A program made the position numbers and the translations under genes. Positions 11,792-24,712 of a DNA stretch of 64,000 nucleotides are shown here, piece by piece (the first letter of the stretch is position 1; each line of letters begins with the position of its first letter). The notes under the pieces were generated by a model. It searched no databases. It worked only from the letters and a program-made list of their open reading frames with translations, and was not told the origin of the DNA. This DNA is from Adineta vaga (Eukaryota; Rotifera), in contig CP075497.1 in NCBI GenBank assembly GCA_021613535.1, forward strand, positions 4,774,001-4,838,000, in the 5' to 3' direction.

Positions 11792-14700
11792 TTTTTAACT
11801 TTCTGTCTGTATATCAATCTTTTCCTTCAATCTAAAAGAACTATTTAGAATAGAAGAAAACAAAATATCAGAAAAGATAAATAATCGACGAAGTCTTTGT
11901 TCAATATAACAATAAAAGAATGACTAGCTTTGATTATACACACACAAAATGATAGATGAAGATAGGTATGGTATTGAACAAACAATGTCGAGATTATCTA
12001 GCGTTATAATCTACGTGATTCGTATTTAGAATAACGATCATTCATAAACAGAAGAAATTCTATAGTCATCTTTTTCTTCATGAATATATTGACCGGCAAT
12101 GACAGTACAATGACAGAGAAGAATCTTTTATGTACTATTGGTTCATTGTATATAGCTAATGATCGAAAATTAGAATTTAAATTAAATTAAATGAAGATTT
12201 TTAAATTTTATTTGAAATAAAAACACAACATATAATTTAAAAGTGAGACGTCATTGTAGATGTCGCACATTGATGTTCTATCATCATTGTGTGCAATTAA
12301 TGTAGTATATATAAGTATATTCAATTATTGAAGATAATTTTGTTCTTTATGCTATGTAATTAAAGCTTTGATACTCTTTCAGATCTAAAACAAAAAAGTA
12401 ATCAAAAACTAATTTATTTCAAGTATTTAATCAACCTATCTTTTGATAAGAAAATACGATATTTTTTTTCATAAAAAACGCTATATATATTGTTCATTTT
12501 CAGTATGAGAAAAAACAGGTAATTTCTCATATGTCTTGAATGAAATAACTGATTTTAATTTGTTAGAAAAATTTTCTTTCTTTTTATATATAGTACTTTT
12601 AATCACAGTTAAAGTTAATTTTTATATGGATTTTTACAATAGAATTCATCAATCATTCGTCTATGAATACCATACTTTTTGAAACAATCGGTGAAAATCA
12701 ATGAATAATTTGATGAGATATTTATTAAAATTTACAATTTTCTTTTTGTTCTACTCTTTTTTCAAATGACAATATTTGCAAGAGAAATCTATTGTCAAAA
12801 GTATATATCTTACATATAATGCACACTCAATCAATCGATCGATCGAAAGTTTACATATGACTCGTTTGGTGAATATGCAAACAACATATTGCTACTTTCA
12901 CAATACTTGCATGTCACCGTCGTCATTCTTCTTCTTTTTCTTCTGATTAGACATACATATATATATACAAACTTTCTGAAAATGAAAAAAAAGTCATTGT
13001 CTTAAACAAACAATTCAAGTGAGAGAGAGAGACAGAGCGTTGCATAGAGAAAAAGAGCAGCCATTGAATGTTAAATAAACTTGCTTGCAACCATGTCCGA
13101 TATGTTGATCTATTCATTCTCAATCTTGAATATGTATATAAGAATAGAAATGATACTCGAGAGCGAGAGAATTATACTAACCGTAATAATGAATATTGTA
13201 CAAAATATCAGCTGATTCGATGCTTTAAAAGACTAGCATATGATTCTATCACATTTCTTCGTCTCTCCTTTCTCGTTTCTTTTTACAAACTTTCTTTCAC
13301 TCATTTTGTGTCAAACACACTCGTTTTTAATGGAATTTCAAAATGCATCATATTAGGTAGAAAAGAGAGAGAGAGCGAGACGACGCTGCGCCTGCACGCA
13401 CACACATTTTAACGAACATTTTCATAATTCTCTCTGGTTTTTTTCTTTTTTATTTTACTACTGCAACAGCTATTCTCTCTTTCATTCAGCACACAACGGT
13501 CGACTACCCGTCTTTCAAAATACACATATAAATCTATCGGCATAGACATAGAAGAAAAATATACTAGCTATTCATATAGCCCATCATTTTATTCAAGTGA
13601 GTTTAGTTCATTATTTGACAATTTATAAATACCATTTTCATTTGTAATTTGAAACGTTGTATAGAAGAAGAAAAATAAGAGAGACACATCAAATAAATAA
13701 CTAATTCCAATTCATTTTCTCTCTCAAGAGGATATTTCATCGTTTCGAAGACTATCGGAAGAGGTATTTTGTTTAGCTATTAGATCTTTTTCCTAATTGT
13801 TTTCTTTTTCATACAGATGAATAGAGAATGTATATTCACTAAATCTAATTGTCACTATAGAGAAAGAGAAGAGGAAAAAGAAAAGAATTGACAGAAAGAA
13901 CAACTAAGTCATTTCACACTCACTTACATCGCTTCCAGCTCATGTGCTGATGTCAATTTCCTTCATTTTTACCTACTTCTCTTTCATACCTGATAGATAA
14001 GTAGACGATGACGATACATAGTTTTTCTCTACAGCTTTTTGGCTCGATGTGTGATTATGATGGAGACGTAGCGGAAACGTATTGGCTTTTTTTTCTTCTC
14101 CTTATATACCTATATAATACGTATATACACACAAACACACGTTTCTTTCCCTTATTTCACATCTGTCATTTTAAATCATGAGCCGAAACGCTTGATGCCA
14201 TGCGTGTGTATAGAAAAAAAAGTGTATACTGCTGTAAGTAGTAGTTGCGAATGAATAAGAAAAGCAAAAGGAAGTTGTTACGGTGGAAATGAAAGAAAAC
14301 ACTTATCGATGAACTCGTACGAACATAAATCGGTGTGAGACACGATGGGCATTGCGCTTATAGAAAGTATAAGAACGTTATTTTCAATCTTTGGAAATGA
14401 AGAAAAAAAAGAGAGACAAAGACAAAGAAAAAGGCATTTTTTACTTTTAAAAGTCTTTAACTGTATGTGTTGTTCACTTAGTTGCATTTAATCACTTTGC
14501 TCGTCGTCACACTTGAGAGACAAGAGCTCTTACTTCATTCTTTTTCCTCCGCCTTCTCTTAGAGTAAGAAAGTAAAGAGAGAAGAAAAAAAAGGTATTCT
14601 TATAAACACATCTATATATCCACACTTGAACACTGATGAGATGGTAGTAGTAATGATGACAATTGAAATGAAAATACTCGATTGATCACGATTGAAACAA

Positions 14701-14997
14701 TACAATTTCATAAAGGTAAAGGAGCGTGACATTTTTCAATAATTTATATGTGTTTCTAAATGAGAGAACTTTAGAAAAAAAATCCATGATTATAGAACAG
14801 GTGGAAATCGATGGAAAAGACATAAGTTGCCTGTCTGCTGTTGAGTTAAGTTTACTTTTCTTTTATTTCGATTGACTATTTAGCTATCCGTAAATATGAC
14901 AAGTATGTCAACTCATTAGAAAAAGCAAAAGTCAGGTGGGCGAAAGTAACAGAGAGCGAAATGTCCAAATATCTTGTTATTGGAATCTGGAACATAC

Positions 14998-15019
14998 AGA
15001 GAGAGAGAGAGAGAGAGAA
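14998..15019. repeat. (GA)n microsatellite
   Basis: About ten GA units in a row in a non-coding stretch. Confidence 0.9.
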
Positions 15020-15530
15020 AGGAAAGACACTCTTTTTCTCCCCCTATTTCTCTCTGTCTCTTATTCTATAAGTTTCTTTCTTTTCTTTCTTTTTTTATTC
15101 TCTCTTTAAATCAACATCTCATTTTGTTGCTACTACTTTTACTTCATTTTTTCTCACTCACATTTAACATTCATTCGTCCAAACTTACACACACACACAC
15201 ATACATACAATGAGACATACATACGTATGTATATACACATATATACACCGTTCATTATTGAGATGTATCTTTACTGAGCGGTTGATTTCAAAGATTCCGC
15301 TTAGTATCGCTGCATCTTCAACAATCTGACTCGGTCTTATCATCTAATCTTTTCAAATAAGCAACAATTAACTCATATGATCTCTGGATCATGTAACATG
15401 AACATGATACTATTTATAGAAATACATTTGTATTAACAATGATTACAATTTGAAAGAAAAAATGTCAATATATTTATATCTCATCATGATTGTAAAGAAA
15501 AAGAATCTTTAAATTTTGTATCTCTCTTTA

Positions 15531-15553
15531 AAACACACACACACACACACACA
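15531..15553. repeat. (CA)n microsatellite
   Basis: About eleven AC units in a row in a non-coding stretch. Confidence 0.9.
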
Positions 15554-16746
15554 ATTCTAGTTCTACTTTGATTTTTTCACATTGTATGTGATCTGATGCT
15601 TATTTATCCTCTTTTGATGTCCAAGTGAGTGATTTGTTCTCTAAATAAACTTCTATTCTCCTACGGTTAAAATTGAATTATATACTAAGAATAAAGACAA
15701 AAAAGCCTCCGAAACTCTTTGCATTTTTTCATTATAAACTTGATGAAATAGAAATTCATCCTGTAAATTGATTGGCATCTTTCGTCAACATCATATATAA
15801 ATATCATTCTTTCTTTTGTTTCAAAAATGTCAATAGAAATAGAATGAAGAAAAATGCTATGGTTGCGTCCGATGTAAACAATGAAAAAAACCATTTTTTT
15901 AATATTTAATTGTCCTAAATAAAGATTGGAAATATCTCAAACTTTCTCAGGAACTAGTATATAGACAACGATATCATGTTAAATCATTCTTTGTTCAATC
16001 TCGATAACAAGTTACATCCTGTTAAAAACCATCGTTCTCAAACTAATAACACTTTAATAAATTTCAATTTAGATAATAAGAATTGACAATTGGTGATGAA
16101 GAATTATTCTGTGAAAAACTAAAAATTGATTTGAAACATTGTTCTATAGATAAATTTATGCATATGATATATATATATATAATTAAAAGATGAAGTTAGG
16201 TTTCTTCCATTCAATGATGAATATATTTACTTTACTTCATGTTTCAATCAACTAATTAAAAAGATGAAGATATTCATTTGAAATGATTTATTTAATTATT
16301 TATAAAGTAATCTGTATGAAACAAAGTTCAGTGAAGAAGAAAAATATTCTTTGTCTCGTTTTATGAACATGAAAAATAATGCACTAACACTAATTAGACG
16401 TGAATTTTTAATCAATATCAAAATAACTAACATAATACTGTTTCGATTTGAACACGTGTTGGATTCTTCTGCTGAGAAAAGTGAGAATTAAATTTGTTTA
16501 ACAAAAAGAACGAAGAGAGAGTAGAAAAGTAGAATCTACTGATCGTTCATAATTATAAATAAGTGATTTAATTCGTCGAATATTTTATTAGAATTTCTCT
16601 TATCAACTACGTAAATAATACATATCTATTTATACAATGATCTGATTAGATCAGTAGGAATATGGAAAATGTTTGATATTACAAGACTAAGTTCATTAGC
16701 AGGAAAATCTATGTTGAAGAAAAATTAAGTCAATTAAATGTTTCTT

Positions 16747-19043
16747 TTAAAAACCAAGTGGATGTATAGGTACAGTTGATTCTTTATCAACAAGTTCACG
16801 AGCTAATTCCGTCATTAATTTTGTTCTTGCTACAAATGCTGGATTTTGAATAAGATTAAGATTTTGATTAATACGATCATATGCTTCTTCACACCAGATT
16901 CGTACTAAATGTGATTCATGTACAGCTGTTGGTACCTGATTTTTAAATGATTGTGTACAACGTGATAAACCAGCAGCCATTGAATATATATCGATTACAA
17001 CATCACCAATACGGTGAACAATAAATTGTTCATCACGAATTGTTTTACCATATTTAATGAGAATCTGTTCGATTGTTGTACCGAATTGATCAATAGATTT
17101 TGATAAAAGTGTGCCCGATGGATGAAGTGAGGAATGAATATATTCATTAAGATTTGGACCTGCAGTCATTCCAATACCTCGACGTAATCGTTTTGAACCT
17201 TCACCAACAATTACATTGAAATTAAAACTTTTAACTGCTTGTTGTAATTCACGTAAATGTGCACCGACATATTGCAAACCAGTGAAAGCGACAAATAAAC
17301 GAAGAATATCATTAGCACCTTCGAAAATTCGAAAAATTCGTAGATCACGCATAACTCGTTCAAGTCCAGTAGCTTTCATAAAGCCCATTCCACCATGAAT
17401 TTGAATGGCTTCATCCAAAACAAACCATGCAGATTCTGATGCAAAGATTTTTCCAATTGCTGCTTCACCTGAAATAAAATCGATTCTTAACTTAAAGAAC
17501 AAAATTCTCTGGGGAAAATCAATTAATTACATTGATATTCAGGTATTCCTCGATCCATATTTTGTGCCAGAAGATATGCCAAACTTTCAGTCATATATTG
17601 TCTCATTTCCATACGAGCAAGTTTTTCTTGAACATTACCATATGTATCAATCGTACGACCGAATTGACGACGATTTTTAGCGAAATCCTATTGTAATAAT
17701 TTCAATCATTTTCAACAGTGCTTTGTTTGAATGAGAGAACTTACAATCGATTTTCGAATCGCCATTTTCATCGTTCCTGATAGACCTGCTACCATACTAA
17801 ATCGACCATTGTTTAAAATCTTCACTGCAACCTATGATATATGAAATGAAAACTTTCTTTCCGTACTATTCATCTGCTTTTACTTTAAATCCATTGCCAA
17901 CACCTCCAAGTACATTTTCAACTGGGACTTTACAATCTTCAAAATAAACTTCAGTTGTATTTGAACCTTTGATACCCAATTTTTTCTCCGGTTGGCCATT
18001 TGTGAGACCACCAAATTTTCTTTCGACAATAAATGCAGTCATTTTATTTTGTGTTTGACCAGTTTTATCATCGACAGTGGGTACTTGAGCAAAGACCGTA
18101 AATATATCAGCAATGCCACCATTTGATATCCAAATTTTTGAACCATTTAAAATATAATGTTTACCATCGGATGACAATTGAGCCTTGGTTTTTATGGAAG
18201 CTACATCGCTACCAGCTAAAAGAAATCAAATGAAATGTTATTTAGTTAACAATTTGAAATTTCATACCTGACGGTTCAGTTAAAGCAAATGCAGCAATAT
18301 GTTCACCTGAAGCAAGTTTAGTAAGATATTTCTGTTTTTGTGCTTCAGTACCAAAGAGAATAATTCCTTTGAAACCAATAGATTGATGTGCACCCATACA
18401 AACAGAGATACCTAGATCATGACCACTAGCTATTTCAAAAAGACGTGCTGCTTGAGTATTCGTCAAACCAAGACCACCATAGTCAATAGGGACTTGAATA
18501 CCAAATGCACCTTGTTCTTTCAAACCATTCATAACATCATCAGGAATCTGAGAAAGTTTAAAAAGAAACTTTAAATTTCTTAACAAAGAAAACAAGCAAT
18601 TCATTTACTTTTCCTTGTTCATCATTTTTTGCAGCATCATTTTTTTCTTCGAAAAATTTCCATAATGGATCAATAAACATTTTAACATTTTCTCGTTGTT
18701 CTTCGTTGAGAACATTTGGATATGGAAAGATTTCATTTGGATAAAATTGTCCACGAAATAAATTCATTACAAACGATGTTGATGTTTGCAATTCTTTCTT
18801 TGATTTCACCGCTTTTTCATTTGAAGAAGATTTTGTTGGTGAAAGATGTTGTTGTTTTGTCTTTTCATGGTCTTTACTTTCCTTCGATTGTGATCCTTGT
18901 TCATTAATCAATGATTCTGGTGTTACCGGTGATTGAGCTAATGGCGCTGCTGTCGCTGCAGTTCGACATGATACTACTCGATTAAGTAACGAAACACACG
19001 ATGGTGCACGTCGATAAGCAGTATTAACAAATGAAGAATTCAT
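16747..19043 (-). CDS. ACADVL: Very-long-chain acyl-CoA dehydrogenase (mitochondrial)
   Basis: Six exons (19043-18609, 18547-18268, 18215-17884, 17831-17745, 17687-17531, 17468-16747) give about 670 residues, close to human VLCAD (655). The enzyme catalyses the first, FAD-dependent step of mitochondrial beta-oxidation of long-chain acyl-CoAs. The N-terminus is rich in Arg/Ser/Ala with few acidic residues, as in a mitochondrial presequence. The FAD/substrate core shows [25 protein letters not shown] and [18 protein letters not shown]. The catalytic-base segment reads [18 protein letters not shown], with the Glu of FEG at the conserved VLCAD/ACAD9 position. A C-terminal extension of about 180 residues is the part that anchors VLCAD to the inner membrane. 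ACAD9 is the alternative; length and C-terminus favour VLCAD. An acceptor-like TTTTTAG ends 3 nt before the ATG. Confidence 0.92.
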
Positions 19044-19046
19044 TAT

Positions 19047-19048
19047 CT
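19047..19048 (-). promoter_or_regulatory. Splice acceptor next to the ACADVL start codon
   Basis: On the minus strand TTTTTAG is followed by ATA and then the ATG. It is either the 3' end of a 5'-UTR intron or a spliced-leader trans-splice acceptor. No upstream donor was identified with confidence. Confidence 0.45.
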
Positions 19049-19281
19049 AAAAATCGTTCATGAATAAATGAGCTTTTAAGAATATATATGATTGAGGTTA
19101 CAAAAGTATGAAGAAAAACATATCGATCGTCATTACTATGATATGTAAAGAACGTGTAAAGAAACGAAGAAAAAACTACAACATACCATACATACACACC
19201 CCCCGATAAAGAACGAAAGTATCAAAGTCCATTTTCTATAGCGGGCGTATACGTAACAGAACTTTATGTGTACTAAACAAT

Positions 19282-20695
19282 TCAAAGTGTCTCGTCATAT
19301 TGATACGATACTCGTCTTTTTCTTTGCTGTTCTTCAACTGCCTCTTCTAATTTATGTTTAGAAGTCAAACTTTTAGTAGAATTATTTAAATTTTCACCTA
19401 ATTGATTATATACAATATTATCTGATTCGAAATTTTCATGATTACAACTTATAGAATGGAATTCATTGCTAGCTAATAAAGTATTAATTTCTTGAATATG
19501 TTTATCAGTTTGTGCAAATAATTCTGATTGATGCGTAGAAAGTATGGAGAGAATATCAACTTTAAGTAATACATTACTATCAAATAGAACATATAGATAA
19601 CACTTTTTATCAGCGACATGATCATTGAATCGAATCTCTTTTGAAGGAAAACAATAATCAACAATAGTACCATAAGTTGAATCAAATGTTAATTTACGTT
19701 GAGTATTTGTAAAGTCTTTTATATTCAATAGATTTGTTAAATAAATCGAATGAAATCGTTGTGAATAAATAGAAAGAGCAATGTAAACATTCGCATCAAA
19801 TAAGCCAAATGAAGTAACGTCCATTTTCCAAATCGAATAATTTATTACAGGATCTCCATTTTCCTGTAATTGTATATTGATTTGATAGTTATCTCTTGAT
19901 GTTCCATAGTTGCAATCATATAATTCTGTATAAAAGATTTCTTTTGTTGATAAAATAAATGCTTTGCAATGTATGAAAGCAAGTGGTATGCAACTGGGTA
20001 AATACCATAAACGAAGTGTACCTATGAAATAAATCCTAATAGAAATTTGAAAGATGAAGGAAAAGAAGAGATTCACCATCGGTTGATGCTGAAAGAAGAT
20101 GATGATGATGATCGATGAATTTCACTTGAGAAATAATATCTTGATGACCAAGACAATAGTTTACTTGATGAGAAATATCTGGATAAGATTTTAAGCAAAT
20201 TCTATTTTCTTGATCAACAGTTAATATCATTGATATGTTTTTATTTAAATGAATAAAAGCAATATCAAGTAACATTGATGAATGTTTCATCAGACATGAT
20301 TCTTCTGAAAAAATTAATTGTTTATTTCCATTGTCAGATAATAAATCAATCTTATAAACATGTCCGTTTTGATCAGCCAAAAGTAAAAATTCATCAGTTA
20401 GATCTAAAGTAATAATCATTGTTTGTATTAAAATGATTCGTTTGAATTGCCAGCAACTATCAATTTGAACATACAAATTCAATTGTTGATTTCGTTCAGT
20501 AAAAACTAAAATATGTCCATTTGGACTAAATTTCATCGAATGACGATTTTCATTCTTATTTTCTAATTGATTATCCATCGATTCAGATTGAAGATATTTC
20601 CAAGATAGTCCATTATTTAAATCAAATACACCGACATTACCATTTGGAAAAGCGATTGCCAAACAACCGGTAGAACTGATTTTAATCGAAGACAT
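19282..20695 (-). CDS. WDR4: WDR4/Trm82, non-catalytic subunit of tRNA m7G46 methyltransferase
   Basis: Two exons (20695-20077 and 20021-19282, 55-bp intron) encode 452 residues; human WDR4 has 412. The product is a WD40-repeat propeller. The clearest blade reads LGHQDIISQVKFIDHHHHLL and then SASTDGTLRLWYLPSC across the intron, the pattern of the conserved WDR4/Trm82 blade. N-terminal blades include GCLAIAFPNGNVGVFDL and HSMKFSPNGHILVFTERN. In known systems it binds METTL1/Trm8 to form the enzyme that methylates G46 of tRNAs. The METTL1 partner is not in the window. The C-terminus is Lys/Glu/Arg-rich. A TTTTCTAG acceptor ends 3 nt before the ATG. The gene ends 238 bp upstream of ACADVL on the same strand. 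Other WD40 proteins are possible, but the GTLRLW blade and length favour WDR4. Confidence 0.83.
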
Positions 20696-20737
20696 TATCT
20701 AGAAAAGAAGACGAGAAAAAAACGCGCCTGAAAACAA
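20696..20737. promoter_or_regulatory. Short divergent intergenic region
   Basis: Only 42 bp separate the WDR4 ATG (minus) from the first ATG of the plus-strand frame at 20738. If both are genes, their promoters must overlap. The WDR4 acceptor at 20699-20700 lies inside it. Confidence 0.35.
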
Positions 20738-21067
20738 ATGTTCATAGTATTAATTCAAACAGTAAATACATGGTCAATTCAGAAAAGTCATGAAGAACAT
20801 CGATGGATTATCATCGGACTTCTTATTAGTAGTATAGTCTGTTGTTATATATCTCTTCAATGTTTTTTACCATGGTTAATCAAGAAATTAGGAAGAAATA
20901 AGAATAAAATTTTGTTTTTCATGAGATTCGATAAGTTTCTTTGTTTGTTTTTTTTCTATAGTTTCGACGCACTACAATCAATGTTTCATCAAACGGAAAC
21001 AACAAATCGCAAAAGAAGAAACGACATCGATTACGAATCGACAATGATCATAGAAGAAATAAGATAA
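20738..21067 (+). CDS. Possible small single-pass membrane protein
   Basis: An open frame of 109 residues with one strong hydrophobic helix, WIIIGLLISSIVCCYISLQC, followed by basic residues (IKKLGRNKNK) and a polar tail (MFHQTETTNRKRRNDIDYES). A pyrimidine-rich stretch ending CTATAG at about 20956-20962 could end a 48-bp intron that would keep frame, but its donor (GTTTTT) is weak; without splicing the frame is also open. I do not recognise the family. The head-to-head position beside WDR4 and the clear helix argue for a gene; lack of homology and the low-complexity middle argue against. Confidence 0.38.
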   Translation: MFIVLIQTVNTWSIQKSHEEHRWIIIGLLISSIVCCYISLQCFLPWLIKKLGRNKNKILFFMRFDKFLCLFFFYSFDALQSMFHQTETTNRKRRNDIDYESTMIIEEIR

Positions 21068-21236
21068 ATAAAAAGAAGAATAGGATATTAGAAACTGAAA
21101 TCGAACAAATATAAGGAAAGAGACAAAGAAAGAAAAATAAACAATAAAAATTCATCTGAGTCCTGTTTTCTTTTTTGTTGCTAATAGATGCAATAACAAA
21201 AACAAATAGAGACTAAAGTGTATGACGGCTTTTTTT

Positions 21237-22737
21237 TCACATAACAGGAAAATCAATTAATTTTAAATCATCAAAATGTTGATGATGTCCTCCTGAACTA
21301 CAAGTTCTTAATTCATTGTCCGATAGAACAAAAGGATTGTTTTTAACAAATGTTTCAATATCATTAACACTTAATTCATTTAATAATTGATAATTACTAA
21401 CTGGTTCATCACATGTTTCATCGACGAGTGATAATTTTCGTGTTTGACCTTCATCCGTATTGATCATTGTTTCAAAAAATGTTGAATTTGGTTCATCACA
21501 TGTCGGTAAACTTTCAAGTGATGGTAATAATTCTTTGGTTTGTTCGTTTGAATTAACAAATGTTATTTCATATTCTGTACCAGATTCTAATACATCTTTT
21601 TTTCGTATTGTTACATCAGTATCATGTTTTTCTTTTAAATGCATACGTAATTTTGATGCATGAAAAAATGGTTTCGTACATATCCAACAAACAAATGGCT
21701 AAAAACAAACGAATACGATTTGATAAGTATTCGAATCAAATATGAAAGAGAAAAAAGATACACTCACTTTATAATCAGCATGAATAATCAAATGTTTTCG
21801 TAGATCATCATTACATCGAAATGTTGCTTGACATCGATCACAAACATAAGGTCGTTCATCAAGATGACCACGAATGTGTACTTCGAGTTTGCATGGTGCA
21901 ATAAATGTCTTCTTACAATATGGACAGGCATAGGGACTAATACCTAAATGTCGTTGAATATGATGTCGAAGATTTCCCCATTGAGAAAATTTTGATCCAC
22001 AAAAATCACATGAAAATGGTTTATCTAGAGAACAAACGAATTTCTTTTTTAAAAAGAAAAAAAAAGAATTGATTGAACATACCTCGTGTATGTACACGCT
22101 GATGTTTTCTTAAAGCATATGCAGATGAAAATGTCGCTTTACATTTTTCACAGACTAGGGATGAAACTTTTCGTTCAGGTTTATATGTTTCTAATCGAAG
22201 TTTTTGTCCATGTTGATTCACATGTCGTTGTAAACGTTCCATTGATACTGTAATTAAACCACATATTGGACAAGTAAATCGAGTTGATTTTGGTCCACGT
22301 ACACGGGGCATTTCATCAAGATTTAAAGACAAAGATGGAGATGTGATTGAAATTTTATTGCGAGTTGTATTATTATTATTATTATTAGCAAGATTGAAAA
22401 GATCTTCAGTACTTGTACGTTCAATTTGAACAACAGAATTTTTAATTACTGAATAAGCAAGTTCCAAATCATTCGGATTTGTCATGTCGAAATGAGTTGG
22501 TATTGATGATTGAAGTAATACATCTAAATATCGAAATATAATTCAAGATTAGAAAGGAAATCATTTATATATACCCTGAGGTATACTTGGTAAACAATCA
22601 ATTTCCGAATTAAGCGTTCCAATTGGCGAATAACTTGATAGCAACTCCGAAGAAACAAATGTTGATGATGATGATGAATTTGATGTAAATTCATTTTTTA
22701 AACTTAATAGAAAGGCTTCATCCAGATTCGATATCAT
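21237..22737 (-). CDS. Six-finger C2H2 zinc-finger protein
   Basis: Four exons (22737-22575, 22523-22083, 22024-21768, 21698-21237) encode 440 residues. Six C2H2 fingers lie in the middle: FTCPICGLITVSMERLQRHV, LVCEKCKATFSSAYALRKHQ, FSCDFCGSKFSQWGNLRHHI, YACPYCKKTFIAPCKLEVHI, YVCDRCQATFRCNDDLRKHL and FVCWICTKPFFHASKLRMHL. Fingers 3-5 are joined by TGEKP-like linkers, as in tandem DNA-binding arrays, so sequence-specific DNA binding in the nucleus is likely. The N-terminal 150 residues are Ser/Asn-rich and the C-terminal 130 residues acidic, which fits activation or interaction tails. No KRAB, BTB or other family domain is present, so no orthologue is named. A TTCTAG acceptor (22750-22751) lies 12 nt before the ATG. 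Confidence 0.87.
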
Positions 22738-23586
22738 TTTATGAATAATCTAGAACAGATATAAACATCAATCAATTATATATATTCTTAAATAAGTTCA
22801 TCTTTATCATCTTTCGTATTGCTATAAACTAACGAACAAACAGCTGTTCTGTTATTTTCTATTTTGCACACTTTTCATTGGATACATATCTATATCCAGC
22901 CAGCCAAATGCATTCTTTTCGATAGATGCCATTCTGAACAATGATCTTTGAATTTTATAGTCATTTATTAATGAATCGTTGATTCTATTTAAAATCAATC
23001 TCATATGGAAATAAATGAATAGTTTGCAGTTATTTTTGTGTTCAATAACAGATCATACTCTATTTTGTTTTCGTGAAAATGATGCTATAAACATTTGTTG
23101 TTTTCCCTAAAAAGATTATCTCAAACTTCATTAATATTCAATGACAAAAAAGATGAATATTCATGTACGAAACTTTCATTTCATATAGATTTTTATATCA
23201 CTGATTTGTTTAGAATTTTCACTACAAAGATAACTCTCCAGAATTTATTTCATAGACAAGATCTAAACACTAAAAATCACGAATATTAATCACGAGATAA
23301 AACACTTTTCTTACAAGGTTTATATTCTAAAATATTGCAACTAATACTAAATCTTATTTTCTCATAATTATTCATTAATAATGAACAAATCATTTAAATG
23401 TTAATTAGCTTATTTCAAAACCAATGTCATAGACGATCTCGAGCGTCCTCTATTATTTTATATTTCTATTGAGGATCATACTGAGTATATATACTAACCA
23501 ATAACTAAAACCGATGCTTTTTTTTTATTAAACAAACTGAACTGATACTGATCATTGGAATAGAAGATTACAATTAGATTTTACAT
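22738..23586. other. Divergent intergenic region, 849 bp
   Basis: It separates the zinc-finger gene (minus) from SURF6 (plus) and must hold both promoters. It is AT-rich; a small frame at 23095-23289 has no coding signal. No element is recognised. Confidence 0.6.
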
Positions 23587-24674
23587 ATGACTAAAACTGC
23601 TGCTAAAACAACTGCGGATGATGCAGTTCATCGTCATCCAGAAATCGAACATTTTTTAAATTTAAATACCGTTCTTCATTCCTTAGTTGATTTTGTTCGA
23701 CCAGAAACATATGTTGCTCCAGATGAATTACAAACATATACTGAATTAAAAGAAAAATTTCTTCATGAAGCAATAACAAAACGTAATAAAGGACAAACAT
23801 CGAAATCACCATTAGAAATCGCTGGTGTAGAATCGATTCGATCAACATCTGGAATCTATCGATTTCTTGCACATCATCAAAGTACAAAAACAAATTCATC
23901 AACAGTTAATAAAAAACAAAAAGCAACAGGATCATTAAGTCGTGAAGAATTATTAAAAAAACTTCATAGTAAAATGCCACATCGTCAACAACAACAACAA
24001 GCAGGTCATTATTTCTTACTACTCTATTCTTCTCTATATTATTTTTTTTTCTTCTATTTTTAGAAAATGGAACTGATCATACTGCTAAACGTAAACGTGC
24101 AAAAGAAGAAAATAAAGATCATCAGAAAAAACCACGAATAATAACAAAAGAATGGTCAGCAACTCCATCCGAACCTTCTGATACGAAACCATCGATTCCA
24201 AAAACTCCAACTGTTCCAACTCAAATAACATTTGGTCGTTTTGATTTCAATACTGAAGATTCTATTTCAACCAATTCAAAAAAGAAGAAGCCGAAGAAAT
24301 TTGAAAACAAACAAAAAAAATTAATTCATACATTAAAACAAGTTGAATCGGAACAGAATGAATTAACTCGTTTACAGGAAGAAAATCCTGAAGAAGGAAA
24401 AGAACTTCTTCGTTCAAAACATTGGAAAACAGCATTAGCAAAAGCAAAAGGTGAAAAGATTCGTGATAATGTTCATTTAATACGAAAATCGATTAAAAAA
24501 CAAAGCAAACTTCGTGTACGATCAGCGAAAAAATGGCAACAGAAGAAATCCGAAACGGATAAACGAATAAAAGAAAAACAAGATAAACGTCAAACCAACT
24601 TACAAAAGAGAAAAGATGATAAAAAAGCGAAAATTAAAAAACGACTTATAAAAAAAGGTCGTTTAATTAGTTAA
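23587..24674 (+). CDS. SURF6: Surfeit locus protein 6 (SURF6/Rrp14), nucleolar ribosome biogenesis factor
   Basis: Two exons, 23587-24004 and 24064-24674, separated by a 59-bp intron, encode 342 residues; human SURF6 has 361. The C-terminal half is the SURF6 domain: a very basic, helical region with HWKTALAKAKGEKIRDN, then KKQSKLRVRSAKKWQQKK and a KDDKKAKIKKRLIKKGR tail. The N-terminal half contains VAPDELQTYTELKEKF and SREELLKKLHSKM, and the middle has the conserved FGRFDF segment. Members of this family act in the nucleolus in pre-rRNA processing and 60S/40S assembly. A CAA run encodes Gln at the exon 1 end. AATAAA starts 3 nt after the stop and the next gene begins 72 bp later on the same strand. 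Confidence 0.87.
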
Positions 24675-24676
24675 AG

Positions 24677-24682
24677 AATAAA
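24677..24682 (+). terminator. AATAAA polyadenylation signal for SURF6
   Basis: A canonical hexamer only 3 nt beyond the SURF6 stop codon and 65 nt before the next ATG. A very short 3' UTR is typical of genes in tight, polycistron-like pairs. Confidence 0.6.
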
Positions 24683-24709
24683 ATTTGTTTTGTTTTGTTT
24701 TGTTTTTTT

Positions 24710-24712
24710 CAG
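24710..24712 (+). promoter_or_regulatory. Strong splice acceptor upstream of the LYR microprotein gene
   Basis: A T/G-rich tract from 24686 ends in TTTTTTTCAG, 34 nt before the ATG at 24747. No room exists for an upstream exon other than SURF6 itself. This is the arrangement of a spliced-leader trans-splice site in a two-gene transcription unit. Confidence 0.55.

Larger units (their letters stand above)
11792..16746. other. Gene-poor region, about 5 kb
   Basis: It lies between the LEMD3 start and the 3' end of the VLCAD gene. It holds many polypurine/polypyrimidine tracts and microsatellites: (GA)n at 14998-15019, (CA)n at 15189-15200 and 15531-15553, and TA runs at 12957-12967 and 16168-16182. 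Open frames such as those around 13068-13412 and 14278-14487 are low complexity and lack homology or splice partners. No gene, RNA or mobile element is recognised. Confidence 0.6.

Noticed and set aside
13068-13412. 114-residue plus-strand frame in the region before VLCAD
   Set aside because: Low-complexity, no domain, no flanking splice signals and no conservation pattern; expected by chance in 5 kb of non-coding DNA.
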